Below are positions 33,010 through 42,290 of a stretch of DNA of 42,290 bases, piece after piece. The translations under genes and the position numbers were made by a program. Under the pieces are notes generated by a model that was not told the origin of the DNA, did no database searches, and saw only the letters and a list, made by a program, of their open reading frames with translations. The stretch's first letter is position 1. Each line of letters starts with the position of its first letter. The stretch is from Blastomyces gilchristii SLH14081 (taxonomy: Eukaryota > Ascomycota > Eurotiomycetes > Onygenales > Ajellomycetaceae), in assembly GCF_000003855.2 (NCBI RefSeq), contig NW_003101635.1, forward strand, positions 1 through 42,290, given 5' to 3'.

Positions 33010-33450
33010 AGTATATACTATAAAACACAGTGATTAAAATGTGATAGAGATAGTAAGAGAGAAGTAGAGAGAGTAAAAGTGATAGAAAAGACTGCAGAGT
33101 AGTAGAGATAGTAATAATAATAAAGAGACTAGAGAGTGAAAAAGATGATAGAGAGACATGATAGAGAAGAGTGATAATAATAAAAGATAATGAGAAAGAG
33201 ATAGAATAATAGATAAGAGTAGAGATAGAGAGTAAAAGTGATAGAAAGTGCTGTAAGACAGTATAGATAGTAGTAATGATAGAGAGAGTAACTTAGAAAG
33301 AAAAGAGATAATAAAAATGATAAAGATAATAGAGATAATAGAGGTATCAGAGATGATAAGAGAGAGTCGGAGTAAAAGAGTAATAGAGATGATAGAAGTG
33401 ATAGAGATAATAGAGATAGTAAGAGAGTAAGTGATAAGACAGAGGTAAAG
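33010..33450. repeat. Purine-rich minisatellite arm, inverted copy
   Basis: This arm carries GTAGAGATAGAGAGTAAAAG and GTGATAGAAA-type units, the reverse complement of the arm at 32453-32880. The spacer between the arms is about 130 bp. A further short stretch of the same unit lies at 33954-34041 between the MITEs. Confidence 0.8.
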
Positions 33451-33451
33451 A

Positions 33452-33953
33452 TAAACTGACTTTGTAACTATGTCTAAGATCAGAATCAGAATATTTAATA
33501 GTCTTATTATCAATTTGACTGATTTCATTACACAGTTTTAAGATTATATAGTAATCTTATACTGTCTCAGTGAGACTTACTGTCTACTCTTATCACATTT
33601 TTCAAATAAAACCATAATTTTCACTTCTCAATTTAAATTATTTTTATGGCTTTAAATGACTTTAAATCTTATTTGAGTATTATCAAAAAGTGTTACTTTT
33701 TAAAAAATTAAAAATAGTCTAAAAAAAACCTTAAAATGTCTAAAAATAGTAACTTTATAGTAAGAATGAAACTAAGACTAAATGAAACTACTTTCTTATT
33801 TTTTCTAAGTCATGGTCTCATTTTGAGATTTACTATATAGTCACTTTGCATGTTTTTTTAATAATTAGTCTCAGTACAATACATGCCAAGAAATGTATAA
33901 GATCAGATTAAATGAAATTAAATGTGAAATTCATAGTCTTAGCAGTCAGTCTA
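33452..33953. mobile_element. hAT-like MITE, copy 1
   Basis: This non-coding element of about 502 bp is nearly collinear with copy 2. Its ends are TAAACTGAC... and ...CAGTCAGTCTA, imperfect terminal inverted repeats. No clear 8-bp duplication flanks it. It sits in the purine-rich minisatellite. Confidence 0.7.
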
Positions 33954-34049
33954 GATAGAGGTATAAAGTAGAAGTGATAGAGAGTACTGCTGAGTGTTAG
34001 AGATAATGATGATAATAAAGAGAGTAGAGATAATAGAAGTAATTGCTAT

Positions 34050-34554
34050 TAGACTGATCATGTGACCGTGTCTGAGATTAGAATCAGAATATTTAATAAT
34101 CTTATTATCAATTTAACTGATCTCATTACATAGTTTTAAGATTAGATAGTAGTCTTATACTGTCTCAGTGAGACTTACTGTCTACTCTTATCATATTTTT
34201 CAAATGAGATCATGATTTTCACTTCTCAATTTAAATTCTTTTTATTGCTTTAAATGACTTTAAATCTTATTTGAGTGTTATCAAAAAGCATTACTTTTTA
34301 AAAAATTAAAAATAGTCTAAAAAAACCTTACAATGTCTAAAAATAGTAACTTTATACTAAGAATGAGACTAAATGAAATCAAATGAAATCAGTTTCTTAT
34401 TTTTTCTAAGTCATGATCTCACTTTGAGATCTGATAAATAGTCACTTTGCATGTTTTTTTAATGACTAGTCTCAGCGGAATTTATATCAAGAAATGTATG
34501 AGACCAGATTAAATGAGATTAACTGTGAAATTCATAATCTCAGCAGTCAGTCTA
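34050..34554. mobile_element. hAT-like MITE, copy 2, with 8-bp target duplication
   Basis: This 505-bp non-coding element starts TAGACTGATC and ends CAGTCAGTCTA. Its terminal inverted repeats share TAGACTGA and CTGAGATTA. It is flanked by ATTGCTAT at 34042-34049 and 34555-34562, an exact 8-bp duplication as produced by hAT transposases. The TAG start also fits hAT. No transposase is encoded, so it depended on one elsewhere. Confidence 0.85.
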
Positions 34555-34668
34555 ATTGCTATAACCATGTCACTGAGCCGCTTATTCATGAATTTTTAAT
34601 AGGATGCATGTGATGTCATGTTACAGCGTTTTTTACACGGAAAAGTTAGTTTTTCTTTAATATATAGA

Positions 34669-35205
34669 GAGATTTCATACATATCTTGATGTTTTTATAG
34701 TAATATATCTGAATGATGTGATAATATACTCTGTGAAAGAGAAAAAACATACGGAGTATATATACACTGTATTGAAGATTTTAACTAAGATAACACTGTA
34801 TATTGAGCTTGTAAATTGCAACTTCAGTACTAACTGAATTAGGTTTCTACAATATATAATCACTGTAAATGATATTGAGATCAAACTGTCACAGATTGAG
34901 ACTGTGCTATTATAATCAGAGTTAATTAATATTCATGAAATTAAGATCTTTCTGAATTTTATGAATTTTTATAAACAGTATATTTTTGTATTTATGAGAA
35001 TTGTGTTGACTTTGACAGACACATTGAACAGTGAAAACATGAAAATATTATATTGTAAGTGAAGAATGAAAAAGTTATTGAGAAAAAAGAACTGTAAGAA
35101 CTTTCATACTTCAGAAACTTATGAAATCTTTACAGAGTTAAAACAGGAATTCACATATATAATAATACTGTATTACTTTAATTTCTGACTTTTAATCAGA
35201 TTAAA
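34669..35205 (+). pseudogene. Element IV, reverse transcriptase palm and thumb
   Basis: This continues the reverse transcriptase: FIVIYLNDVIIYS with the catalytic box YLND at 34706-34717. Next comes the thumb (YTVLKILTKITLYIELVNCNFS) and the connection IFLNFMNFYKQYI, equivalent to 'FLGFxNFYRRFI'. It runs to the start of RNase H near LLIRLKAN at about 35200, where the second LINE copy begins. Confidence 0.8.
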
Positions 35206-36357
35206 AGCTAATATTTTCTTTTTATAATTTTAGAAATTATCTTATAATTACAGTTAGATAAATAGAAAAGCTTTAATTTCTAAGTTATATAGAGTAATAT
35301 CTCTTTTGAACTGTCTGAAAAAGATTTTAGAAAAGATAATAGCTACTAGACTATCTTTTATAAGCTCTATTAGTGATTCTCTTCTATTTCATGAATAGAT
35401 TAGAGGTAGAAAACAATGTTCTACAATTATCACTGTTCTTTCAGTTGTTTATAACATTTAAATAGCAAAGTATGAAGATCTGGTCTCAACTGCAGTTTTT
35501 TTTAATATAAAAGATGCATTTAATCAGGTTTCAAAGTCAAAGATAATTCAAACTTTGAAGATGTTAAAACTGCTACTTTCTCTAATAAAATAAGTTAACT
35601 GTTTTATATTCAACAGAATTATGCAAGTATTTTTTGATGAAATGAAACAAGCTAAAACTGAGATAAAAATAGAAGTACTGTAAGAATCTTTAATCTCATA
35701 TATTTTATTTACAATATACACTGCATATCTATTCAAGAATAGAGAGATGAAAATAGTGAGATCTTCAAGTTATATGAACGATGTTAATCGAGTCTACAGT
35801 TCAAAAATAATCAAAGAGAATTTAGAAGGGATTAAAAAAGTAGTAAAGAAAATCGTTGTTAGAGCAGATATCAATTATATTTAGTATAATATGAATAAAA
35901 CTGAGTTAATTCATTTTTTTCCCAGATTCAATGAGAAAAAACTAAGTATAACTCTTTTGAAAAAAGAGATTAAACTCAGTTTGAATGTGAAATGACTAAG
36001 AGTATGATTAAGCTCCAAATTGAATTTTAAATATCATATTAAACAAAGAACTATTAAGGCAGAAAGACTATTGAATAGTATAATCAGACTATTAAATACA
36101 GAGAGAGATCTATTCTTTTAGACTATGAGACAGTTATACATAGTCAATATCATCTCAGTAGCTAATTATAAAGTACAAGTTTAGTGAAATAATCAAAGAA
36201 ATTTCACTGAACACTTTCAAAGTCTGTAAAACAGAGCTTTGAAAACAATTCTAGAAGTATTCAAATCATCTTCTATTAAAGCAATAAAAATTGAAGTATT
36301 AATTTCTTCATTCACTATTCAGTTTGAAAAGGCCTGTATAAACTATACTCTGACAGT
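35205..36357 (+). pseudogene. LINE copy 2 reverse transcriptase, part before element V
   Basis: Reading gives YRVISLLNCLKKILEKIIAT, IRGRKQCSTI, IKDAFNQVSKSKIIQTLK, FFDEMKQAKTEIKI, then the catalytic box YMND (35771-35782) and NMNKTELIHFFPRFNEKK. All align with copy 1 (5760-4700 on the minus strand). The first Asp of the box is Asn. More stops than in copy 1 show greater decay. It ends at CTGACAGT, where element V interrupts the codons that encode ALRVVKM in copy 1. Confidence 0.85.
36353..36357. repeat. ACAGT target duplication of element V, left
   Basis: This is a perfect 5-bp duplication with 42129-42133. Removing element V and one ACAGT restores a sequence collinear with LINE copy 1. Confidence 0.9.
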
Positions 36358-36672
36358 TGTAAGGGGCCTACGCCGAATAGATCGGTATTGTATTGATAGG
36401 TCTTATATAACAAAGAGAACAATGTCAGAGAAGGAAAGAAAAGAGAAAGTGTGAGAATCAGTGATTGAAGTGAATATTTATACGCGTATATAGTGGCCGA
36501 GGATCGGCGATTGAGATTGACTGAGAATCAGAGCATACATGTTCATAGCGGCTGAGAATTGGCAATTGACAATGGCTGAGAATCAGAGTGTACATGTTTG
36601 AGAATGAAGTGATTGAAATCTGTGAAGTGTAACAGAATAGTCTATATAATTGATCAGGCGCAGTCTGCCACA
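36358..36672 (-). repeat. 3' LTR of element V
   Basis: This 315-bp LTR reads TGTAAGGGGCC...TCTGCCACA on the plus strand. It holds two tandem 55-bp units (from about 36494 and 36549). It is more mutated than its partner; most differences are G to A at GG or CG, and C to T. Immediately inside (36673-36690) the minus strand reads CTGAAAGAGAGAGGCTAA, the polypurine tract. Confidence 0.93.
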
Positions 36673-36879
36673 TTAGCCTCTCTCTTTCAGAAGCAGTTCT
36701 CATTGATCAAGAGCTGCTGTTTCAGATAATACAGAACTCAGAGTTCAGGTCAGTTGATTATAGCTGACTCATTTCATGAGATATTATCAGTCACAGCTGC
36801 AGAGTGTTCCATTGAGAATATTCTCAATCTCTCACTCAAGCTCATTATCTTCTTCTATGATGTCTGACAGCTGTCAGTC

Positions 36880-38060
36880 AGAAGTCAGTTGAGAAGAAAA
36901 CAGATCAGTGACAGCACAGCAGAGCAAGCTTGTATAAAAGATATTATGAATTTCTAATAATATGTTAAGACAGTAGTTATGACTATCTAGAACTTCTATC
37001 ACTTTATATCTGACATGATGATAATCTAGTGTACAAGATGAACATGTGATTTGTATATTTATAAGATTTAATTATACAAGGTCTTCTATCTTATACTGCT
37101 CTGCAGAATCTCATTAAATATTGATCTAATCTTCTTAATCTTATTTCATGATTGTTATGAGAATCTCTGCTCAGTCACAGATATCTTAGAGCTTCATTAC
37201 TATATTATCAGTGATTTGAATTGAACTGCAGAGGTTCAGTGTAAACTGTGTAATCTCTAGAAGATTTAATCCTTTCATTTGATATTTATATATAAGAAAG
37301 AATGAGCTTATATCTATTGAAATAGTATCTTAATCATTGATAGTGATCTCTGTGTATAGAAGAAGATTATATCAATCATCTTATAAGTAATTGCAGAACT
37401 TATAAAGATAATTCTTTACAGTCTGAATTATTCATTCTGATGCATTATTAGTCTCAGAGTGATAAATAGTTGATAGATAGTGTGTAATCTTGAGAACTTG
37501 ACAGATTCTTATTCAGAGAATGCTCATGAATTAGCAGCTCTGATCTGATACTATCAATCTCAATAACTTATACATCTGATAGAATGAACTTCATAAGAAG
37601 ACTTCAGTGACTTGTTCAGTATTCATCTTGTTAAAAGATTTTAATATTACACTCTTACTTAGTCAGTTAATAATAATCAGAATATTTCTACAATCTTTAC
37701 TCTCAGATAGATCAATAGTGAAGTTAATTACTACATCTCATCAGATTCTATCACAGATATTGAGTGATTTCAGTAGATCATTTCTACAGTTCTTTCATAA
37801 GATAATGAAAGAACAGTGATTATAGTTTCAGACAAAGTATCTGATGCTGTTTAATATCTCAGATTAATAGAACTCTCAGAAGATTATTCTATACAGTTGT
37901 TCACAGCCTGAATAATCAGTTATACATAAATTATGCATCTCTTGCATTATGTAAGTGTGTAAGAATTTGAAGTGAGAGACTTAGCATTGTTTGTGAAATT
38001 ATAAAGTGTTATTATCATTGATTAAACATTCTGAGATGTCAGTTCTTACACATAGTTCTG
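36880..38060 (-). pseudogene. Integrase of element V
   Basis: The minus-strand core shows DVVINFTIDLSESK, NILIIINWLSKSVILK and LLRLIVSDQ. Next come LSTIYHSETNNASE and LYKFCNYL, equivalent to 'DFxxDLPxS ... ILVxVDRLSK ... PxxIVSDRG ... LSTAYHPETDGxSER'. The three catalytic acidic residues (D, D, E) are all identifiable, with stops between. It continues to IYKYQMKGLNLLE and a decayed C-terminal part. Confidence 0.8.
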
Positions 38061-38289
38061 GGAGAAATCAGAGTGCTTCTTATCCCACTGCTTCAGTGAG
38101 TGCTCAGAGAAGTTCATCAGTTTAAGCTGTTATATATTATAGCTCATCTAATATAGTTTCAGAAGAAGTTGAGATATCAGTGACAGTTCTAACTGAAGAA
38201 GCATGTATAGTTCTAATCAGAGAAGCATATATAGTGTCATGAGCTGTTTCATCTTAATTAACTAGTATCTTCAGGTTCAAGAGCTGATG

Positions 38290-39780
38290 CTCTCAGTTCA
38301 TTCAGCGAGTATTTGTTACATCAGATGATATATCTTACTCTCATTGTAAGAGAGTATCTATTATCAAGTTCTAACTGTCAGAATGATAGTGTATTATAAA
38401 ATGAAAGTAGCTTAAGAACTCAGATTATTACATCTATCATTCAGTGAGTTTATAGATAGTTATGAAGTATTTGAGATTCTTATAATCTGTGATTATCTCA
38501 AATTCAGAGATACTTCAGAGTTCAGAGTTTCATTCTTCTAAACAGTGTATGATTGTAAGAAGTTTCTTATCATAGATCTTATAATTGCATTCAGTGAGAC
38601 TCAGTTTCTTAGATATGAAGATATATAATCATAGAACATCTTCATCATTATATTGCAATATCACTTCTTCTATTATATAGTCAGAGAAATCAGTCTCAAT
38701 AACTATCTTATAATCAGAATCAAATATTATCAGCAGAGAGATATTAATGAATATCTTCTTTATCTGTGTAAATGCAGCTTCAGTATCTGCTGATCATTGA
38801 AATACTGAGTCTTTCTTAATAAGATCTGTAAGTGATCTCATAATATCTGAGAAGTTTTGTATAAATCACTGATAGAAGTTAGTAAATTCAATGAAGCTTT
38901 ATACATCTTTCACAGTATGAAAAGCTTTTCATTCAAGAATAACAGAGATCTTCTCAGAATTCATTCAAAATCTCTTATCAGCTTCTATGATGAAATCTAA
39001 GTATTTAGTACTCTTAACTTCAAAATCATACTTATCAATATCAATTAATAGTTCTGCTTCTTATAGTTATTATAATACTCTTCACACATACTCTTGATAT
39101 TCTTTTCTGAATTCATTGATAAAGATGAGAATGTTATCTAGATAAGCAGATACAAACTCATCAAGAAAATCTCAGAGTGCTCAGTTAATATACTTCTGAA
39201 ATATACTGAGAGTATTAGTCAGTTCAAAGAGTGTGTCTATTCATTCAAATAGACTATAACATGTTCAGAATGCTGTAAGCCATTCATCTTCTTCCGTGAT
39301 ATAAATCTTATGAAACATGATGATAATATCTAGCTTTATAAATCATTGAGCTCATCTGATCTGTGCTAGAGTTTTATTGATAAGAGATAAGAAATATCAA
39401 TCTTTCTTTGTCAATCTATTCAGATCTTCATAGTTTACACAGAATCCGAGTTCTTCATCTGACTACTTTACAAAGAGAATAGAAGCTGCAGTGAAAGAGT
39501 TATTAATATATATAAATTTCTTATTTAACAGATCATTAAGTGTCTTCTGAAGAAGAAGAAGTTTATCTCAAGATATATTATAAAGAGAGTCTCACAGTGA
39601 CTCAGAATTCTTATCATTTTTCTTTTCTAACTTGATACTGTGATTCACTTCTGGGCCTCATAAACAAGATATATTCATAATATTGTCTTGTTGAAAGACA
39701 TCTAGATAATCATGATATTATTGAGAAAGTTTTATATAAGAATCTATTATTATAACACAGAATAACTTTTCTAGAGTCTT
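38290..39780 (-). pseudogene. Reverse transcriptase and RNase H of element V
   Basis: The minus strand reads NKKFIYINNSFTAASILFVK, LGFCVNYEDLN, EEDEWLTAF and FELTNTLSIFQKYIN, then the catalytic box YLDN (39133-39144) in FVSAYLDNILIF. IDIDKYDFEVKSTKYLDFII and FIEFTNFYQ follow. RNase H begins at IVIETDFSDYII (about 38680). It is a classical fungal gypsy layout. The second Asp of YLDD is Asn, so catalysis would be lost. Confidence 0.88.
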
Positions 39781-40017
39781 CTTGAGATTGACCAGACTGA
39801 CAGAATAGATTAATACATGATTCTGCTGTCAGTGATCTTGTCAGTGACTCTGTCAGTGATTTTGATGACAACTTCTTTTTCAGAGTATTTCATAAGCATT
39901 AACAGAGATCTGTGTAAGATTCATAGTCTTGTGAATATCATCTTTGTGAATTCTATCATTATTAGAAAATATCAAGCTTCTGTTTCAAGTATTTAACAAG
40001 ATATCTTGTTCAGATAG

Positions 40018-40317
40018 TCAGACAAGTTCTAATATAAGATTATAATTGAAATTATCAACTTTATATGCATAGACATCTTCATGTTGATGTTCTCTCACAT
40101 CTATATTTAGTTTCATTATGAAATAAGTATAAACATCTTTTGAGTCATTAAATCCTGTGAGGAGTTGAGATTTTGATAAGAAGATATACTGAAGATTATG
40201 ATATCTTACAACTGAAGATTTTATTATTGTATAGTAGCATAGATCACTGTCTATCATGGCTTTTATATTATACATATTATCAATCACAGTAGATATAAGA
40301 ATCACATTCATTGTCAT
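40018..40317 (-). pseudogene. Protease region of element V
   Basis: A 99-residue open stretch starts MTMNVILISTVIDN and contains AMIDSDLCYYTIIKSSVV. This matches the 'ALIDSGxxxxFI' aspartic protease active site with Gly changed to Asp. It sits between the gag knuckle and the reverse transcriptase, where protease is expected. A later QLLTGFNDS fits the second half of such folds. Confidence 0.65.
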
Positions 40318-40329
40318 TTTCTCTTCAAA

Positions 40330-41700
40330 TTGTTATCATCTGATCTCTTCAAGCTTCTGTTTGTGAATTTGAATAGAAGCTAATCTTTTCCCTGTTTCAT
40401 CAAAGTATTCTTGTAGTTATCTTCTGAATCTTTCTTCACTGTAATGTAGTTGATGTGGATGAGCACTGATTCATCTTTCAAACAAGACACTGATATTTCT
40501 CTTGATTAAGAAGATATATAGATTGATCAGCAGTTGAAAGCAATGTGCTCTGATTGATTACAGTTGATGCACACTTCTTATTGACATTGATCAGTGACTT
40601 CTTCAGAAGTGATCTCAGAAACTCAGAAGTCTGTTCAGATAGTGACAACTCTTACTTATGTATAGATATTCAAGTTTACTCAATTCATGACATCTGCATC
40701 ATTGTTATTCTTCAGTGCAGGTGTATGAGTTGCTGAGATGTAATATCTTCTGCCACTGTTCTGTATACTCTTGAGCTTGATAAGATGATCATTCAATGTC
40801 TGAAGCTGTGTGCAGAAGTCTTTATAAGTCTAGTCTTTATCTACACTTACAAGAGTCTGTAAGAGTTTGAAAGTGAATATCTTCTTGAGTATACTAATCT
40901 TCATTCAATTCTCTCAAGATTGATCACCTGCTTCTACAATTTTGATGTTGAAGTCAGAGATGAATATTGTAAGAGAAGTGTTTCTCTGTTTAGCACTCTG
41001 TAACTAATGTAACACTTTCTATTACATGACAGTGTCTCAGAACAGAATATTGAGATATTTGAGAATATTATCAGGCATTTACAATGCTGGTTCACATGCT
41101 TTCATTCATGAATGAAACTTCTATTTCACATGATTCTTCAATTATTCATTGATATATCAATCTTGATTGATTAATGAACTGATGATATCTTCATCTACAC
41201 TCAGTTTCACAAGCATTTTCATTCTTCATGATAAGTAGAGAGTGAGATCAGAAGTATTGAAATATATAGAAGCATCTAAGTATTCTTTCAGTGCTTTTGT
41301 ATTCAATTCTGTAGATGTTAAAATTGCATGAGTTAATTATTGAATCTCTTTGTATTGATGTTGTTAAGTTGTGTGTATGTCTGATATCTGTTGCTATTGT
41401 AATTTCAACATTACTCAGAGCCACTGTGATATCATCTCTATACTCACACTCAAGAGTTCTTCCATATTATCATTAGACATGATTATATTATTTTGTTGAA
41501 TGTATGATATCTGTGAAATCTGAAGAAGTGTAATCATATTCTCATAAATCTGAGTGTCAGAACTCTCAGATCTTTTACTGACATTCTCTTGTAAGATCTT
41601 ACTCTCTTTGTAAGATCTTGTTACAGGGTCAGAATGACTGTTGAGTAAGCTTCTATCTGAGAACTCAGTGTCTGCTTAACTGTTTGACTGTTTCTCTATT
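40330..41700 (-). pseudogene. gag of element V
   Basis: Most of this stretch is too stop-rich to follow, but it ends in a good zinc knuckle at 40530-40571: VCINCNQSEHIAFNC, C-x2-C-x4-H-x4-C, with Gly positions changed. This places the nucleocapsid end of gag. The interval up to the 5' LTR holds the capsid part and leader. Confidence 0.6.
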
Positions 41701-41813
41701 TCTTACACATTGTTACATGTTCAGATATCTCTCAATGAATAATTGTTTTGAATAATGAGAAGATGATGTGTGAATAATCATTTCTAATAAGAAGACAATA
41801 AATGTTTTTCTAA

Positions 41814-42128
41814 TGTAAGAGGCCTACACTGAATAGATTGATATTGTATTGATAGGTCTTATATAACAAAGACAAAAATGTTAGAGCAGGAAAGGAAAGA
41901 GAAAGTGCGAGAATTGGCAATTGAAGTGGATATTTATACGTGTATGTGGTGGCTGAGGATCGGCGATCGAGAATGGCCGAGAATCGGAGTGTATGCGTTC
42001 GTGGCGGCCGAGGATCGGCGATTGAGAATGGCTGAGAATCGGAGCGTACGCGTTCGAGAATGGAGCGGTTGGAATCTGTGGAGTGTAACGGAATACTCTA
42101 TATGATTGATCGGGCGCAGCCCGCCACA
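41814..42128 (-). repeat. 5' LTR of element V
   Basis: This 315-bp LTR is richer in CG and GG than its partner and better preserved. It contains two tandem 55-bp units (from about 41951 and 42006), each with GAGGATCGGCGAT and GAGAATCGGAG. Open frames on both strands in this LTR are not genes. It is followed by ACAGT (42129-42133). Confidence 0.93.
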
Positions 42129-42133
42129 ACAGT

Positions 42134-42290
42134 TATAACAATGAGCTTAAATTATATAATCAGAGAAAGAGTTTCTTCTTCATTTTCATCAATCAACTCA
42201 TAAAATGAACTGGATTGAAATAGATTTCTTGATTGAAATGAAAATAATTCTTCAAAGAAAATGCTCTCTCAACTATAGAGACTATATTCA
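42134..42290 (+). pseudogene. LINE copy 2, continuation after element V
   Basis: This resumes the LINE reading frame. TATAACAATGAGCTTAAATT and what follows encode residues aligned with KMSSNHIIRERVSSSFPSIN of copy 1. Further on it matches the segment with NRFLDWNENNSSKKM, with Trp codons as TGA. It leads towards RNase H beyond the window. Confidence 0.85.

Larger units (their letters stand above)
32413..34668. other. 2.3-kb composite insert in element IV reverse transcriptase
   Basis: Comparison with element III shows that the sequence before 32412 and after about 34669 was contiguous. The insert holds a CG-rich border (32419-32456), two inverted minisatellite arms, two MITE copies and a CG-containing right part (34560-34640). 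I find no transposase. No clear target duplication is visible. It could be a non-autonomous DNA element or a minisatellite-seeded block. Confidence 0.6.
36358..42128 (-). mobile_element. Ty3/gypsy element V, complete structure
   Basis: A 5771-bp minus-strand element has 315-bp LTRs at both ends and a perfect ACAGT target duplication. On the minus strand the order is gag with CCHC knuckle, protease, reverse transcriptase, RNase H, integrase and polypurine tract. It is a compact gypsy element without the extra 3' gene of elements I and II and without a visible chromodomain. Stops occur throughout. It lies inside LINE copy 2, which lies inside element IV. Confidence 0.93.
35205..42290 (+). mobile_element. 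LINE copy 2, 5'-truncated, split by element V
   Basis: This is a plus-strand copy of the LINE at 3057-6085. It begins inside the reverse transcriptase at about 35205, directly after element IV RNase H sequence, so it is a 5'-truncated insertion. It is split at 36357/42134 by element V and continues to the window end. Its 3' end lies outside. Confidence 0.85.

Noticed and set aside
33034..33528. 164-codon minus-strand open frame
   Set aside because: It is an artefact of the purine-rich minisatellite arm running into the MITE.
32413..34668. Helitron
   Set aside because: The left side could be read as an A-TC junction, but I find no CTRR end with preceding hairpin at the right border and no Rep/helicase coding.
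36458..36703. Pro/Ser-rich open frames in the LTR of element V, similar to one at 41881-42129
   Set aside because: They resemble each other only because they lie in the two LTRs. There is no sign of coding constraint.
1..42290. Classical CpA-type RIP as the sole cause
   Set aside because: CA and TG dinucleotides stay common while GG, CC and CG are lost. LTR differences fall mainly at GG and CG. CpA change exists but is minor here.

Overview
This window looks like AT-rich, gene-poor nuclear DNA from a filamentous fungus. It is built almost entirely from nested, mutated retrotransposons, and I see no intact host gene, rRNA, tRNA or CRISPR array. The fungal assignment is inference. It rests on a Tad1/I-like LINE, several Ty3/gypsy chromovirus-like elements, a very short spliceosomal intron with a GTGAGT donor and GCTAAC branch site, and dense transition mutation of the repeats.

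Layout. 1-2650: 3' half of a plus-strand chromovirus (RNase H, integrase, chromodomain). 3057-6085: a minus-strand 5'-truncated LINE with a 13-bp target duplication and a (TTA)n tail. 6099-6660: a less mutated, GC-richer island with an unrecognised open frame. 7667-14746: a minus-strand gypsy element (III). 14765-31172: a plus-strand gypsy element (II) interrupted at 15656-23946 by a minus-strand relative (I), each with LTRs and a 4-bp target duplication. 31216-35205: a plus-strand relative of III (IV), whose reverse transcriptase is split by a 2.3-kb block of inverted pyrimidine/purine minisatellite arms and two hAT-like MITEs. 35205-42290: a plus-strand LINE copy, split by a complete 5771-bp minus-strand gypsy element (V) with 315-bp LTRs and a perfect 5-bp target duplication.

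Two points stand out. First, paired LTRs and disabled reading frames show C-to-T change mainly where C precedes C or G (read as GG to GA and CG to CA), not the CpA context of classical RIP. It turns Trp TGG into TGA and repeatedly changes a catalytic Asp of the reverse transcriptase YxDD motif. Second, elements I and II both carry, between integrase and 3' LTR, a gene of about 450 codons on the strand opposite gag-pol. It has a conserved start and stop, a Cys-rich segment and a matching short intron. I do not recognise this protein.

All coordinates and identities come from reading by eye. LTR, target-duplication and motif positions are accurate to the base or nearly so. Limits of degraded domains are approximate.
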